Shown here: positions 1 to 6,908 of the stretch, piece after piece
Layout: each line of letters starts with the position of its first letter
Position numbering within the stretch: position 1 is the first letter of the stretch
DNA from: an uncultured Lachnospiraceae bacterium
GTDB taxonomy: Bacteria > Bacillota_A > Clostridia > Lachnospirales > Lachnospiraceae
DNA length: 14,433 nt
Direction: 5' to 3'
Assembly (NCBI GenBank): GCA_900553635.1
Contig: USDU01000040.1
Location: forward strand, 1-14,433
Position numbers and translations under genes: made by a program
Notes under the pieces: model-generated
Databases searched by the model: none
Seen by the model: only the letters and a program-made list of their open reading frames with translations
Told to the model about the DNA's origin: nothing

Positions 1-96
1 GTAAGACCCCTTGAAGACGACAAGGTAGATAGGGCAGAGGTGGAAGTGCAGTAATGCATGGAGCTGACTGTTACTAATAGGTCGAGGGCTTGACCA
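1..96 (+). rRNA. 23S ribosomal RNA, 3' end (partial)
   Basis: This is the last part of a large-subunit rRNA; its 5' portion lies before the window. The sequence matches the conserved 3' end of bacterial 23S rRNA: a GATAGG block near 30, a GTGCAGTAATGCATGGAGCTGAC stretch equivalent to the E. coli GCGCAGCGATGCGTTGAGCTAAC region, and a terminal ACTAATAGGTCGAGG...TTGACC motif near 73-95. The mature end is placed by homology at about 95-97 and could be off by a few bases. A small GTGTA/TACAC hairpin with a GGAA loop follows at 100-113 and may be part of the processing region. Confidence 0.93.
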
Positions 97-181
97 AGAG
101 TGTAGGAATACACGAAGCGTCATAGGATAGAAAATGTCTAAAGAGATATGCAGTATATAGTTTTGAAGGTACAAAGAGAAT

Positions 182-211
182 GCTGTACGAAGTGTTTGTA
201 CAGCGTTTTTT
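182..211 (+). terminator. Intrinsic terminator of the rRNA operon
   Basis: A perfect 7-bp stem, GCTGTAC (182-188) with GTACAGC (198-204), and a 9-nt loop is followed by GTTTTTT. It lies about 85 bp after the 23S end. The 97-181 interval shows no 5S rRNA or tRNA, so transcription of this rRNA operon seems to end here. On the minus strand the stem is not followed by a T tract, so it probably does not end the regulator gene that faces it. Confidence 0.85.
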
Positions 212-242
212 GTGTTCTCTGTATTCTTTCCGGAAACGGATA

Positions 243-1163
243 TCAGTTTCGATACTGCCGCGGCGTCATGCCGGTATATTTTTTAAATACCTTAGTAAAG
301 TAACTCTGATCCTCGAAGCCGGTGGCGATGGCAATATCAATAATGGAATAATTTGTATTGATCAGATATTTCTTACTTTCCTCAATTCGTGTATAATTCA
401 GAAATTCCTTAAAAGTAGAACCGGAGCATTGCTTAAACAGTGCAGAAAAATAAGAAGGATTCAGTTTTACATGATCAGCGGTTTCCTTCAGGGTAAGAGG
501 CTGGTCATAATGCTCGGAGATATAAGCGATGGCAGCGGTCATCAGTTCCTGTTCGTTGCGGTAATTACCGCCTTCTCTGGCGGCACTCTGCTTTTTGGAA
601 CAGGATGAGCAGGATGTGGTGCAGAAGGAGCAGGAATCTGACTTTGCCGAGAACAGCGGAGGAAGCATATAGGACAGAAGCCAGCTGATTTGTTCTGCTT
701 TTTCCGGCGAAACCAGAGGAATGCTGGAGGTGTACGCACAAAGCTCCAACAGTGGTTTGGAGGGAAGCGCGTATCGTTCTCCGATATCGCTGAGCATATT
801 GGTATCCGCAGGCGCAGTCAGAAAGGGGCCGATGAGAATACAGCCCAGAGCCTCGGAATCATGGTATAAGGGGTAGACCAGATGATTCAGATTGGCATGA
901 CAGGAAAAAATATAGGGCTTCTGAGATTTTAGAGCGCGCAGTGCTGCGTCCGCGTGGAGTTCCCGACAGGAGTCCTTGGGAGTGGAATAGACAGAAAGCA
1001 GCTTTTTAAAACAGTCGCAAAAGGGCGTGGAGATGCCGAAGCCGCAGAGTGTCTGCCCGTTTTCATTTAATGCCTGCAGAGGAAGTTCCAGGCAGGAGTA
1101 AAGACATTCCAGGAGCCTTTCCAATTTCTTTTTTTCAATATAGTTATAGAGTTTAACTTCCAA
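243..1163 (-). CDS. AraC-family transcriptional regulator with N-terminal PocR sensory domain and Cys-rich linker
   Basis: This 306-aa DNA-binding regulator has a PocR-type ligand-sensing domain (about residues 8-170, with FCDC, DSCREL and FSCHANLNH motifs) and a C-terminal AraC domain with two helix-turn-helix units (about 223-248 and 273-298, ending TGMTPRQYR). The chosen start is a TTG at 1161-1163, preceded by AGAGGTG. It makes the N-terminus align residue for residue, without gaps through about 170, with the paralogue at 7748-9013. In-frame upstream ATGs (for example at 1211) lack a ribosome site. Where the paralogue has a linker of roughly 110 residues, this protein has a short segment with C178, C181, C185 and C188 (CX2CX3CX2C), a possible metal or Fe-S site. 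It diverges from the isomerase gene, its likely target. The ligand is unknown. The family call is firm; the target is inferred. Confidence 0.92.
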   Translation of the reverse strand: MEVKLYNYIEKKKLERLLECLYSCLELPLQALNENGQTLCGFGISTPFCDCFKKLLSVYSTPKDSCRELHADAALRALKSQKPYIFSCHANLNHLVYPLYHDSEALGCILIGPFLTAPADTNMLSDIGERYALPSKPLLELCAYTSSIPLVSPEKAEQISWLLSYMLPPLFSAKSDSCSFCTTSCSSCSKKQSAAREGGNYRNEQELMTAAIAYISEHYDQPLTLKETADHVKLNPSYFSALFKQCSGSTFKEFLNYTRIEESKKYLINTNYSIIDIAIATGFEDQSYFTKVFKKYTGMTPRQYRN

Positions 1164-1214
1164 AACAGCACCTCTTTTCCGGTAATTATTTTGTGAAATA
1201 AATGATATCATAAG

Positions 1215-1245
1215 TTTGGTAAAAATACCATTTTTTATTACCAAA
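1215..1245. promoter_or_regulatory. Nested inverted repeats in the divergent regulator/isomerase region
   Basis: TTTGGTAA (1215-1222) and TTACCAAA (1238-1245) form a perfect 8-bp inverted repeat. An inner palindrome, TGGTA-AAAA-TACCA, covers 1217-1230. The block lies just behind a possible minus-strand -10 (TATGAT, 1207-1212) and would cover that promoter's -35 region. It is about 100 bp upstream of the isomerase promoter. This position suits an operator for autoregulation of the PocR/AraC gene, for control of the isomerase, or both. The binding protein is inferred. Confidence 0.45.
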
Positions 1246-1342
1246 AAAGGCAGAAAAACTGCAATTCGCACGAAATATCGCGTTGAACATTTGTGCAGAA
1301 TGAGAAAAAAATCAGTCATTTGTCATATCGTTGGTGAAAATA

Positions 1343-1371
1343 TTGACAAAAAAATACCAGTTGTGAATAAT
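1343..1371 (+). promoter_or_regulatory. Sigma-A promoter of the isomerase gene
   Basis: A perfect -35 TTGACA (1343-1348) is separated by 17 bp from AATAAT (1366-1371, 5 of 6 consensus). The predicted start near 1378 leaves a leader of about 35 nt before the ATG at 1414, which has an AAGGGG ribosome site (1401-1406). Confidence 0.75.
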
Positions 1372-1413
1372 AAAAGCAGAACAAAGTCACGTGAAAACGA
1401 AAGGGGATTTACA

Positions 1414-2853
1414 ATGTACGAAAACAGTATTGTAACAAAGAAACTTGTCGTTCAGCCGGTATTCGTAAGCCTGGTACACCTGAATGTATTTATGGGACCC
1501 TGCCGCTATGGCGTTGGGGAGGAGCTCACCTACGATTACGAGAAGAAGGAATCTTTAAAAACCTTCCAGTTCTTCAACGAGGATCTGAAAAACTACGTGG
1601 ATCATGGTCATGTAGAGCTTCTGGAGAGCAAATATCTGGAGTGGCATGAGGATTTTGCGGTGAAGGAAGAGAGTATTGAGGACGTGCTTTCCAATAACGA
1701 GAAGGTAGATGTTTACCTGATTTCCGGAACCAGACTGATTTCTTATGTATCTACGATTATTGCAAAGCGTTCCGGCAAGCCGATTGCTTTCTGTCCGCTG
1801 TCCAACAGTAAATATTCCCGTCTGGGCGGAATCGACGCAGCGGCGCATCTGTTCGCAAGCGGTGATTTTGAGGTATACAACGCATTGAGCTATGAGGAGC
1901 TGAACCAGACCTTCCGCGCGATGCGCACCAGAAAGGTATTGAAGAATATGAAGCTTCTGTACGGCCTGAGAAATAACATTCTTTCCTTCGGCTGCGTAAG
2001 CTCCTTTGTGGATATCACAGATGTAACGAAGCGCTTTGGTACGGAAATCCTGAACTATAATGGCCTGGAGTTCTTCAAGGAGCTGGATGCCCTGACAGAT
2101 GAGGAAAAGGCAGAGGCAAAAGCCATTGCGGATAAGCTGGTGGAGGATGCCAATGGCGTTCATCTTCCTGCAGAGACGATTTCCAATGATGTGGAATTCT
2201 ATCTGACCGCAAAGAAGGTCATGTCCTTCTATGATTGCAACGCATTTACACTGCCCTGCTTTGAGATGTGCGCAACCAGAGAGCTGAATAAGCGTCACCT
2301 GACCTTCTGTCTGACACATTCTCTGATGAAGGATGACGGAGTACCGTCCGCCTGCGCGTCCGATGTGGGATCGGTCATCTCCATCGCGATTCTGATGAGC
2401 ATTGCAAGAAAGGCACCGCATATGGGTAACTGTATGGTGCGTCTGGAGGATAAAACCAACCATTCTCTGCGTATTCTTCACGATGTATGTTCCAAGTATA
2501 TGAAGGGCTATGATGAGAAGCCGCTGCCGATCGATTATGTAAGCTTTACCAAGGGCAACTGGGGAACCACCATGCGTTACGACTTTGCCCAGGATGCGGG
2601 AGAAAAGGTTACCTTAATCAATCTGAGCCCGAAGATGGATAAGATTATGATTGTACGCGGTACGGTTACCGGCTGTGATGATTTCCTGACGCCGGAGTGC
2701 AAGCACGCGCTGGTATTTGATGTGGAGGACAGCCATGATTTCCATAAAAAGGAAGCAGAATTCGGACATCACTTCGCATGGGTATACGGTGATTACGAGG
2801 AGGATTTAAGAATGCTGGCAGATATGCTGGGAATGGATGTTGTGGTTGCGTAA
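1414..2853 (+). CDS. L-fucose isomerase-like protein (FucI/AraA-fold, COG2407-type sugar isomerase)
   Basis: This 479-aa cytoplasmic protein resembles the fucose/arabinose isomerase superfamily, which interconverts aldoses and ketoses using a divalent metal. Supporting features are an N-terminal Rossmann-like part (DVYLISGTRL, 99-108), a central FTLPCFEMC motif (278-286), CLTHSLMKDDGVPSACASD (299-317), and a C-terminal GHHFAWVYGDY motif (451-461) followed by a leucine-rich helix. The ATG at 1414 is preferred because AAGGGG lies 8 nt upstream; an in-frame extension back to 1216 has no ribosome site and crosses the promoter. In relatives the ACEAD/ACEGD motif carries an acidic residue that here appears to be Ala (ACASD), so activity or substrate may differ. 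It diverges from a PocR/AraC regulator and precedes a SorC regulator. No intrinsic terminator follows. The substrate is unknown; the family is fairly secure. Confidence 0.8.
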   Translation: MYENSIVTKKLVVQPVFVSLVHLNVFMGPCRYGVGEELTYDYEKKESLKTFQFFNEDLKNYVDHGHVELLESKYLEWHEDFAVKEESIEDVLSNNEKVDVYLISGTRLISYVSTIIAKRSGKPIAFCPLSNSKYSRLGGIDAAAHLFASGDFEVYNALSYEELNQTFRAMRTRKVLKNMKLLYGLRNNILSFGCVSSFVDITDVTKRFGTEILNYNGLEFFKELDALTDEEKAEAKAIADKLVEDANGVHLPAETISNDVEFYLTAKKVMSFYDCNAFTLPCFEMCATRELNKRHLTFCLTHSLMKDDGVPSACASDVGSVISIAILMSIARKAPHMGNCMVRLEDKTNHSLRILHDVCSKYMKGYDEKPLPIDYVSFTKGNWGTTMRYDFAQDAGEKVTLINLSPKMDKIMIVRGTVTGCDDFLTPECKHALVFDVEDSHDFHKKEAEFGHHFAWVYGDYEEDLRMLADMLGMDVVVA

Positions 2854-2899
2854 TCGGCAGAATTGCCTGGGAGCCTGAAATCTGAAATAATATAAAGAA

Positions 2900-2928
2900 T
2901 TGAAGCAACGGCAAAATTATGGTATACT
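2900..2928 (+). promoter_or_regulatory. Sigma-A promoter of the SorC-family regulator
   Basis: TTGAAG (2900-2905), a 17-bp spacer and TATACT (2923-2928) form a good promoter, with an extended -10 TG at 2920-2921. The predicted start near 2935 gives a 5' leader of about 48 nt. The left arm of an inverted repeat lies inside the spacer. Confidence 0.75.
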
Positions 2929-2969
2929 TTATCCGGGATGTTTGGTGAAGAGACTATAGTTTTGCCGTT
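2907..2969. promoter_or_regulatory. Perfect 10-bp inverted repeat, candidate SorC-regulator operator
   Basis: AACGGCAAAA (2907-2916) and its exact reverse complement TTTTGCCGTT (2960-2969) are 53 bp apart start to start, about five DNA turns. One arm lies between the -35 and -10 of the promoter; the other lies in the leader, just before the GGAGG ribosome site (2974-2978). The geometry suits autoregulation by a SorC-type protein bound to two sites on the same helix face. No other copy was noticed in the window. Confidence 0.5.
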
Positions 2970-2982
2970 TTTTGGAGGTTAT

Positions 2983-3948
2983 ATGACAGTAGAAAATCAG
3001 GATGAATTGAAAAAACGCGCGGCAGTCATGTATTATCGTGATGATATGACCCAGGCGGAGATCGCGAGAGCGCTATATCTGTCCAGAACCAAGATTTCCC
3101 GTCTTCTGAAGGCAGCAAAGGAAGAGAATATCGTAGATATACGTATCAATGGCGGATTTCGACGGAATGATTATCTGGAGCATATTTTTGAAGAACGATA
3201 TGGACTTAAGGAGGCGGTGATTCTGGCGGACATTCCCGGCGGGGAGGACGAGGCGCTCCGTACAGTCGCCAGGGCAGCCGCAGAGTACATAGATTCCATT
3301 TTAACCAAGGATTCTATTATCGGAATCGGAAGAGGCAGGACGCTCCAGACGGTGGTAGAGTGTATGGAGCCCCAAAGGTTTCTGCCGATTCAGGTAGTGC
3401 AGCTGATTGGGTTGCTGAATAACCCTTCACAGAATGAGGAGGAGATGGAGCTGGTCCGGCAGTTTGCCAAGGTATACGGAGCCTCCTGCCACAATCTCTT
3501 TGCCCCCTTTATTCTGGATGATAAGCAGGCCAGACAGGTATTGAACCGTGTGGCGGCGGTAGGCAAGACCATAGAGCTTGCCAAGCAGGCCAATGTGATA
3601 TTGAGCTCCGTAGGAAATTTTGATTTGAAGGACAAGCGGATTCTGTGGAATTCTTATCTGGGAAAGGAAGAAAAGCTTCGTCTGAGCCAGCAGGGGGCGG
3701 TCGGTCTGTTTTTTGGAAGATACTACGACCGGGAGGGCAGAATTCTGGATACGGAGCTGCATAATAAAATTTTTGGCCTGGAAGTGGAAGAAATTATAAA
3801 TAAAGAACAGGTGATTACCATAGCGCAGGGTCAGAAAAAGGCGCTTCCCATTCTGGGAGCCCTGCACGGCGGATTGATGAAAACGTTGATTACCGATGAG
3901 AATACAGCGTTAAATGTATTAATCCAGGAAGGAAAAATGATAGAATAA
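2983..3948 (+). CDS. SorC-family sugar-binding transcriptional regulator
   Basis: This 321-aa regulator has an N-terminal helix-turn-helix (about residues 20-44, with MTQAEIARALYLSRTKISRLL) followed by a SorC/DeoR-like effector domain that normally binds a phosphorylated sugar. The domain carries a GIGRGRTLQTV loop after residue 100, matching the family's GxGxGxT-like phosphate loop, and ends in an ALHGG motif near the C-terminus, as is common in the family. The start at 2983 is set by GGAGG 5 nt upstream (2974-2978); an in-frame ATG at 2938 has no ribosome site and overlaps the transcription start. It is transcribed with the isomerase gene's polarity but has its own promoter. The promoter is embedded in an inverted repeat, so autoregulation is likely. 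The regulated sugar is unknown; the isomerase or the PTS genes are plausible targets by proximity only. Confidence 0.9.
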   Translation: MTVENQDELKKRAAVMYYRDDMTQAEIARALYLSRTKISRLLKAAKEENIVDIRINGGFRRNDYLEHIFEERYGLKEAVILADIPGGEDEALRTVARAAAEYIDSILTKDSIIGIGRGRTLQTVVECMEPQRFLPIQVVQLIGLLNNPSQNEEEMELVRQFAKVYGASCHNLFAPFILDDKQARQVLNRVAAVGKTIELAKQANVILSSVGNFDLKDKRILWNSYLGKEEKLRLSQQGAVGLFFGRYYDREGRILDTELHNKIFGLEVEEIINKEQVITIAQGQKKALPILGALHGGLMKTLITDENTALNVLIQEGKMIE

Positions 3949-3963
3949 GCAGACAGATAAAAG

Positions 3964-4005
3964 GTTCCGGGAATCCACAGAGGGAGATTCCCGGAACTAA
4001 TTTTT
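3964..4005. terminator. Bidirectional intrinsic terminator between convergent genes
   Basis: A perfect 12-bp stem, GTTCCGGGAATC (3964-3975) with GATTCCCGGAAC (3986-3997), and a 10-nt loop is followed by TAATTTTT on the plus strand. On the minus strand it is followed by TTTTATC. It separates the convergent SorC regulator and cysteine desulfurase genes and can serve both. Confidence 0.9.
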
Positions 4006-4023
4006 AGAAACTTTAAGAAACGG

Positions 4024-5148
4024 TTATTTTAAAATCAGGTCTTTAAGCGCCTGAAGGAGCGTATCGATTTCTTCCGTGGTATTTTGCGCGTCAAAACTGA
4101 TGCGCAGAGCGCCCTCAACCAGAGAGGCTTCATAACCGGCGCTTTTCAGTACATGGCTTAAGGTGCCGCGGGAGCAGGCTGAGCCTGCTGATACATAGAT
4201 GTCGCGCATACTCAGGGCATCTACCAGATCGCCGGATTGTGTGCCGGGAAAGGAACAATTCAGCACATAGGGACAGGCGTCTTCGGGACTCAGAATTTGT
4301 ACCTGAGGGAATGTAGCGGTAACGGCATTCCGGCAATACCGGTTCAGCCGGGTGACCTGTTCCAGATTCTGTTTCATGTTCAGAAGCCGTTTTTCAGCGG
4401 CAGCGCCAAAGGCACAGATGAGAGGGACGCTCTCCGTACCGGGATTCACGTGGCCTTCCTGGGCACCGCCGTATTCCAGGGGCGTTACGGGAACCTGAGG
4501 ACGGATATAAAGCATGCCGATTCCCTTGGGCGCATGGATTTTATGGCCGCTGGCAGACAGAAGATCCACCTTCAGCTCATGGAGCTTGACCGGTATTTTA
4601 CCAAAGCTCTGGACGGTATCGCAGTGGATAAGCGTGTGGGGATGCTCCCGGTGTACAGCCTCGGCAACCTCCCGCACGGGAAGAACTTCACCGGTTTCGT
4701 TGTTTACATGCATCATGGAAATGAGAATGGTGTCCTCCCGGACAGCCCTGAGAATATCCTGTGCCTCTATGCGGTGTGTTTCCGGAGAGGGAGCCACGTA
4801 GGTGACGGAAAAGCCCTCCTTTTCCAGAGCCTGACAGCAGGAGAGTACAGAGCTGTGCTCAATGGTCGTGGTCACAATATGACGTCCCACAGCCTGATTC
4901 GCCAGGGCGGTACCCCGGATGGCAATGTTGTTGCTTTCTGTTCCGCCGGAGGTAAAATAGACAGAGTCCGTGGGGGCTCCGATAAGCCGGGCCGCCTGGT
5001 AACGCGCATTCATTACAGCCTGATAGGCATCCATTCCAAAATGATGGAGAGAAGACGGATTGCCATAACGGTTTGTCATAAAATCAAGGGCCATGGCCGC
5101 AATATCCGGGTCGGTGGAAGTCGTGGCGCTGTTGTCAAGGTAAATCAA
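4024..5148 (-). CDS. Cysteine desulfurase (NifS/IscS family, PLP-dependent)
   Basis: This 374-aa enzyme takes sulfur from L-cysteine to form an enzyme persulfide and alanine, supplying Fe-S clusters or thio-modified tRNA. Visible motifs are YLDNSATT at the N-terminus, the PLP-contacting EHSS (H98), HCDTVQ (175-180), the Schiff-base lysine in SASGHKIHAPKG (K203), and the sulfur-carrying cysteine in SAGSACSRG (C325). The length is normal for the family. Translation starts with TTG, 7 nt after AGGAGG on the minus strand, which places the conserved IYLDNSATT at residue 2. It is a single-gene unit here, with a promoter at 5188-5216 and a convergent terminator. No scaffold (IscU/NifU) or ThiI gene lies within the window. 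It is probably housekeeping and unrelated to the catabolic genes around it. Confidence 0.96.
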   Translation of the reverse strand: MIYLDNSATTSTDPDIAAMALDFMTNRYGNPSSLHHFGMDAYQAVMNARYQAARLIGAPTDSVYFTSGGTESNNIAIRGTALANQAVGRHIVTTTIEHSSVLSCCQALEKEGFSVTYVAPSPETHRIEAQDILRAVREDTILISMMHVNNETGEVLPVREVAEAVHREHPHTLIHCDTVQSFGKIPVKLHELKVDLLSASGHKIHAPKGIGMLYIRPQVPVTPLEYGGAQEGHVNPGTESVPLICAFGAAAEKRLLNMKQNLEQVTRLNRYCRNAVTATFPQVQILSPEDACPYVLNCSFPGTQSGDLVDALSMRDIYVSAGSACSRGTLSHVLKSAGYEASLVEGALRISFDAQNTTEEIDTLLQALKDLILK

Positions 5149-5187
5149 AAGAATCCCTCCTGTTCATAAAACGATAACTCTGTCTGT

Positions 5188-5216
5188 ATGATAGCATGCG
5201 AAGGTTTTCCGTTCAA
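5188..5216 (-). promoter_or_regulatory. Sigma-A promoter of the cysteine desulfurase gene
   Basis: Reading the minus strand, TTGAAC (5216-5211), a 17-bp spacer and TATCAT (5193-5188) with an extended-10 TG just upstream form a near-consensus promoter. The predicted leader is about 30 nt and ends in an AGGAGG ribosome site. The gene-free interval 5149-5502 holds this promoter, plus the candidate activator sites, promoter and structured leader of the PTS operon. Between about 5217 and 5310 nothing convincing was seen. Confidence 0.75.
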
Positions 5217-5313
5217 TAGAACCGCAGGATTTGGGATGAAATTCCAAAAATAAGGAAAAGTGAATAAATGTGCAGAGAAGCACAAAGGTGAGAAAATGTT
5301 TATTTGTTAAAAT

Positions 5314-5347
5314 ATCCAAAATAAATACCATTTTTCAAAAATAATTC
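5314..5347. promoter_or_regulatory. Candidate activator-binding sites upstream of the PTS promoter
   Basis: CAAAATAAATACC (5317-5329) and a weaker CAAAAATAATTC (5336-5347) lie in the 40 bp immediately before the PTS -35 element. The first, with its left flank ATC, resembles ATCCAAAAGAAATTAC at 9103-9118, upstream of the corrinoid operon. An AATACCATTTTT string here also occurs near 1225 in the isomerase promoter region. The A/T richness makes chance similarity possible. PocR/AraC proteins are the natural candidates to bind. Confidence 0.4.
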
Positions 5348-5353
5348 AAAATA

Positions 5354-5382
5354 TTGACGGGAAAAAACTGCTATCATCTAGT
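5354..5382 (+). promoter_or_regulatory. Probable sigma-A promoter of the PTS operon
   Basis: TTGACG (5354-5359) is followed after 17 bp by TCTAGT (5377-5382), a weak -10 with 4 of 6 matches. A better-looking TATCAT (5372-5377) is only 12 bp from the -35 and so does not pair with it. The poor -10 and the upstream repeats suggest activator dependence. A sigma-54 reading (GG-N10-GC) was tested by eye and does not fit. Confidence 0.5.
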
Positions 5383-5402
5383 TAAGTTTGGAGGACATAA
5401 AG

Positions 5403-5450
5403 GGGACAGCGGAAAACAGGCGCGCAGTATTTCCGGGGGACTGTCCGGAA
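5403..5450 (+). other. Structured 5' leader of the PTS operon with two mutually exclusive hairpins
   Basis: GGACAG+CGGAAA (5404-5415) can pair with TTTCCG (5430-5435) and CTGTCC (5441-5446), with a 5-nt bulge. Alternatively TTCCGG (5431-5436) pairs perfectly with CCGGAA (5445-5450) around an 8-nt loop. The two share bases and cannot coexist. Neither is followed by a T tract, so this is not a simple attenuator; the hairpins end about 50 nt before the start codon. No known riboswitch was recognised. Confidence 0.4.
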
Positions 5451-5502
5451 GCTTCAAATGAAAAATGTAGTTTACAACTCAATACGAGAAGGAGAAGGGA
5501 TT

Positions 5503-6855
5503 ATGAATTATATTCTTGATTTATTGCTGAAGCAGATCTTCACACAGCCATTCCTGCTTTTGGCAATCGTAGTGTTCATTGGTTACCTTGCTATGAAACA
5601 GACCGTCGGAAAAGCTCTGATTGGAGCATTTAAGGCGTCTATCGGTATCATTGTAATGGGTATCGGTTCCGGCGCCCTGTCCGCGAACTTCGGTCATCTT
5701 CTGACAGCACTGAAAAATTCTACAGGACTTCAGGGCGCAGGCCTGAACACCTACTCAACCATGACAGCCGGTTTTGAGAAAATGGACGCTGTACTGGGAG
5801 AGGGCGTAGGTACCTCCTGGGGACTGTATACACTTCTGGTTGCATTTATCATCAACCTGATTCTGGTAGCGCTTCGTAAGTACACCAAGATTCGTGCCGT
5901 ATACCTGACCGGTAACGCGATGATCGTACAGTGTGGTATCACCGTATACATCGTATGGCGTTTCCTGGGCACAGGCATGGTTCCGACCATCCTGATTGCA
6001 TCTGTTGTGACAGCTCTGTACTGGGGTATCTGCTCTACGATGCTGATTAAGCCGACCAAGGTTATCACAGGCGGTGCAGACCTGACCGTTGCTCATCAGC
6101 AGATGTTTATGGACTTTGTAGCTTACAAGGTAGCTCCGAAGATTGGTAATCCGGAGAAGGACGATATCGAAAAAAAGAAACTGCCGGCATCCCTGAACTT
6201 CCTTCAGGACAGCGTTCTGGCAACTCTGCTCTGCATGATTATCGCAACTGCAGTGATTATGCTGGTTATCGGTAAGGATGGCGTAGACGCTCTTCGCGGA
6301 GCTGACGGCTTTAACAACGGTACCTATAAGAACAGCATCATCTTCATGCTGTGGATTTCCATCACACTGACCGCAGACCTGTGGGTACTGCTTGCCGGCG
6401 TTCGTATGTTCGTAGGTGAGCTGATGATGTCCTTCAAGGGTATCTCTGAGAAGCTTCTGCCGGGCGCAGTTGCAGGTGTTGACTGTGCTGCTCTGTACGG
6501 CTTCGCTCCGAAGTCTGTAGTACTTGGTTTCCTGTGCGGCGCACTGGGCCAGATTGTAGGCGTAATTGTCCTGATTGCAACAGGAAGCCCGATTGTCCTG
6601 ATTCCGAGCTTTATCCCGCTGTTCTTCGACGGCGCTACCGTAGGTATCTTCGCGAATAAGTTCGGCGGCTGGAAGGCTCTGGTAACCATCTGCTTCTGCA
6701 CAGGACTGATTCAGATTTTCGGTTCCGCGCTTGCGGTTGCTATGCTGGATCTGCCGTGGTGGCAGGGTGTCAGCGACTACGCAACCATCTGGGTAGCAAT
6801 TACCGCTATCTTCAAGGGAATCGGAGCAATGCTCGGAATTCCGGTTGCATGCTAA
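5503..6855 (+). CDS. PTS EIIC permease, ascorbate (UlaA/SgaT) family
   Basis: This 450-aa polytopic membrane protein is the sugar channel of a phosphotransferase system. It resembles UlaA-type EIIC by length, about ten or eleven hydrophobic segments, the GGADLTVAHQQMFMDF region (190-205), and the LLPGAVAGVDCAALYGFAPKSVVLGF signature (318-343), matching the UlaA PGVDCPA...FAP motif. The ATG at 5503 is chosen because GGAG/AAGGGA lies just upstream; an in-frame ATG at 5458 has no ribosome site. An EIIB gene of the same class follows after 53 bp. The family's known substrate is L-ascorbate, but UlaA-like carriers in Firmicutes are poorly assigned, so the substrate here is open. The nearby isomerase, SorC regulator and methyltransferase operon point to a sugar-like or sugar-linked compound, but only by context. 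Confidence 0.9.
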   Translation: MNYILDLLLKQIFTQPFLLLAIVVFIGYLAMKQTVGKALIGAFKASIGIIVMGIGSGALSANFGHLLTALKNSTGLQGAGLNTYSTMTAGFEKMDAVLGEGVGTSWGLYTLLVAFIINLILVALRKYTKIRAVYLTGNAMIVQCGITVYIVWRFLGTGMVPTILIASVVTALYWGICSTMLIKPTKVITGGADLTVAHQQMFMDFVAYKVAPKIGNPEKDDIEKKKLPASLNFLQDSVLATLLCMIIATAVIMLVIGKDGVDALRGADGFNNGTYKNSIIFMLWISITLTADLWVLLAGVRMFVGELMMSFKGISEKLLPGAVAGVDCAALYGFAPKSVVLGFLCGALGQIVGVIVLIATGSPIVLIPSFIPLFFDGATVGIFANKFGGWKALVTICFCTGLIQIFGSALAVAMLDLPWWQGVSDYATIWVAITAIFKGIGAMLGIPVAC

Positions 6856-6908
6856 GCTTTGCTGTGTAATAATCATTAAGAAATACAAGACAAAAAGGAG
6901 AATGAATC

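Noticed and set aside
1392..1405. A CcpA (cre) site in the isomerase leader, TGAAAACG...
   Set aside because: Only the left half matches the consensus; the right half does not.
1555..2481. A 308-codon minus-strand frame opposite the isomerase gene.
   Set aside because: It has no recognisable domain and no supporting ribosome site; the plus-strand protein has conserved isomerase motifs.
4237..5169. A 310-codon plus-strand frame opposite the cysteine desulfurase.
   Set aside because: The minus strand has all PLP-enzyme motifs, a promoter and a ribosome site; the plus-strand frame has none of these.
5354..5377. A sigma-54 (-24/-12) promoter before the PTS operon.
   Set aside because: The GG and GC dinucleotides are 8 or 9 bp apart, not the required 10, and no sigma-54 activator gene is nearby.
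5755..6888. A 377-codon minus-strand frame opposite the PTS permease.
   Set aside because: Its composition is rich in Cys, His and Gln with no membrane or domain pattern, while the plus strand encodes a clear EIIC.
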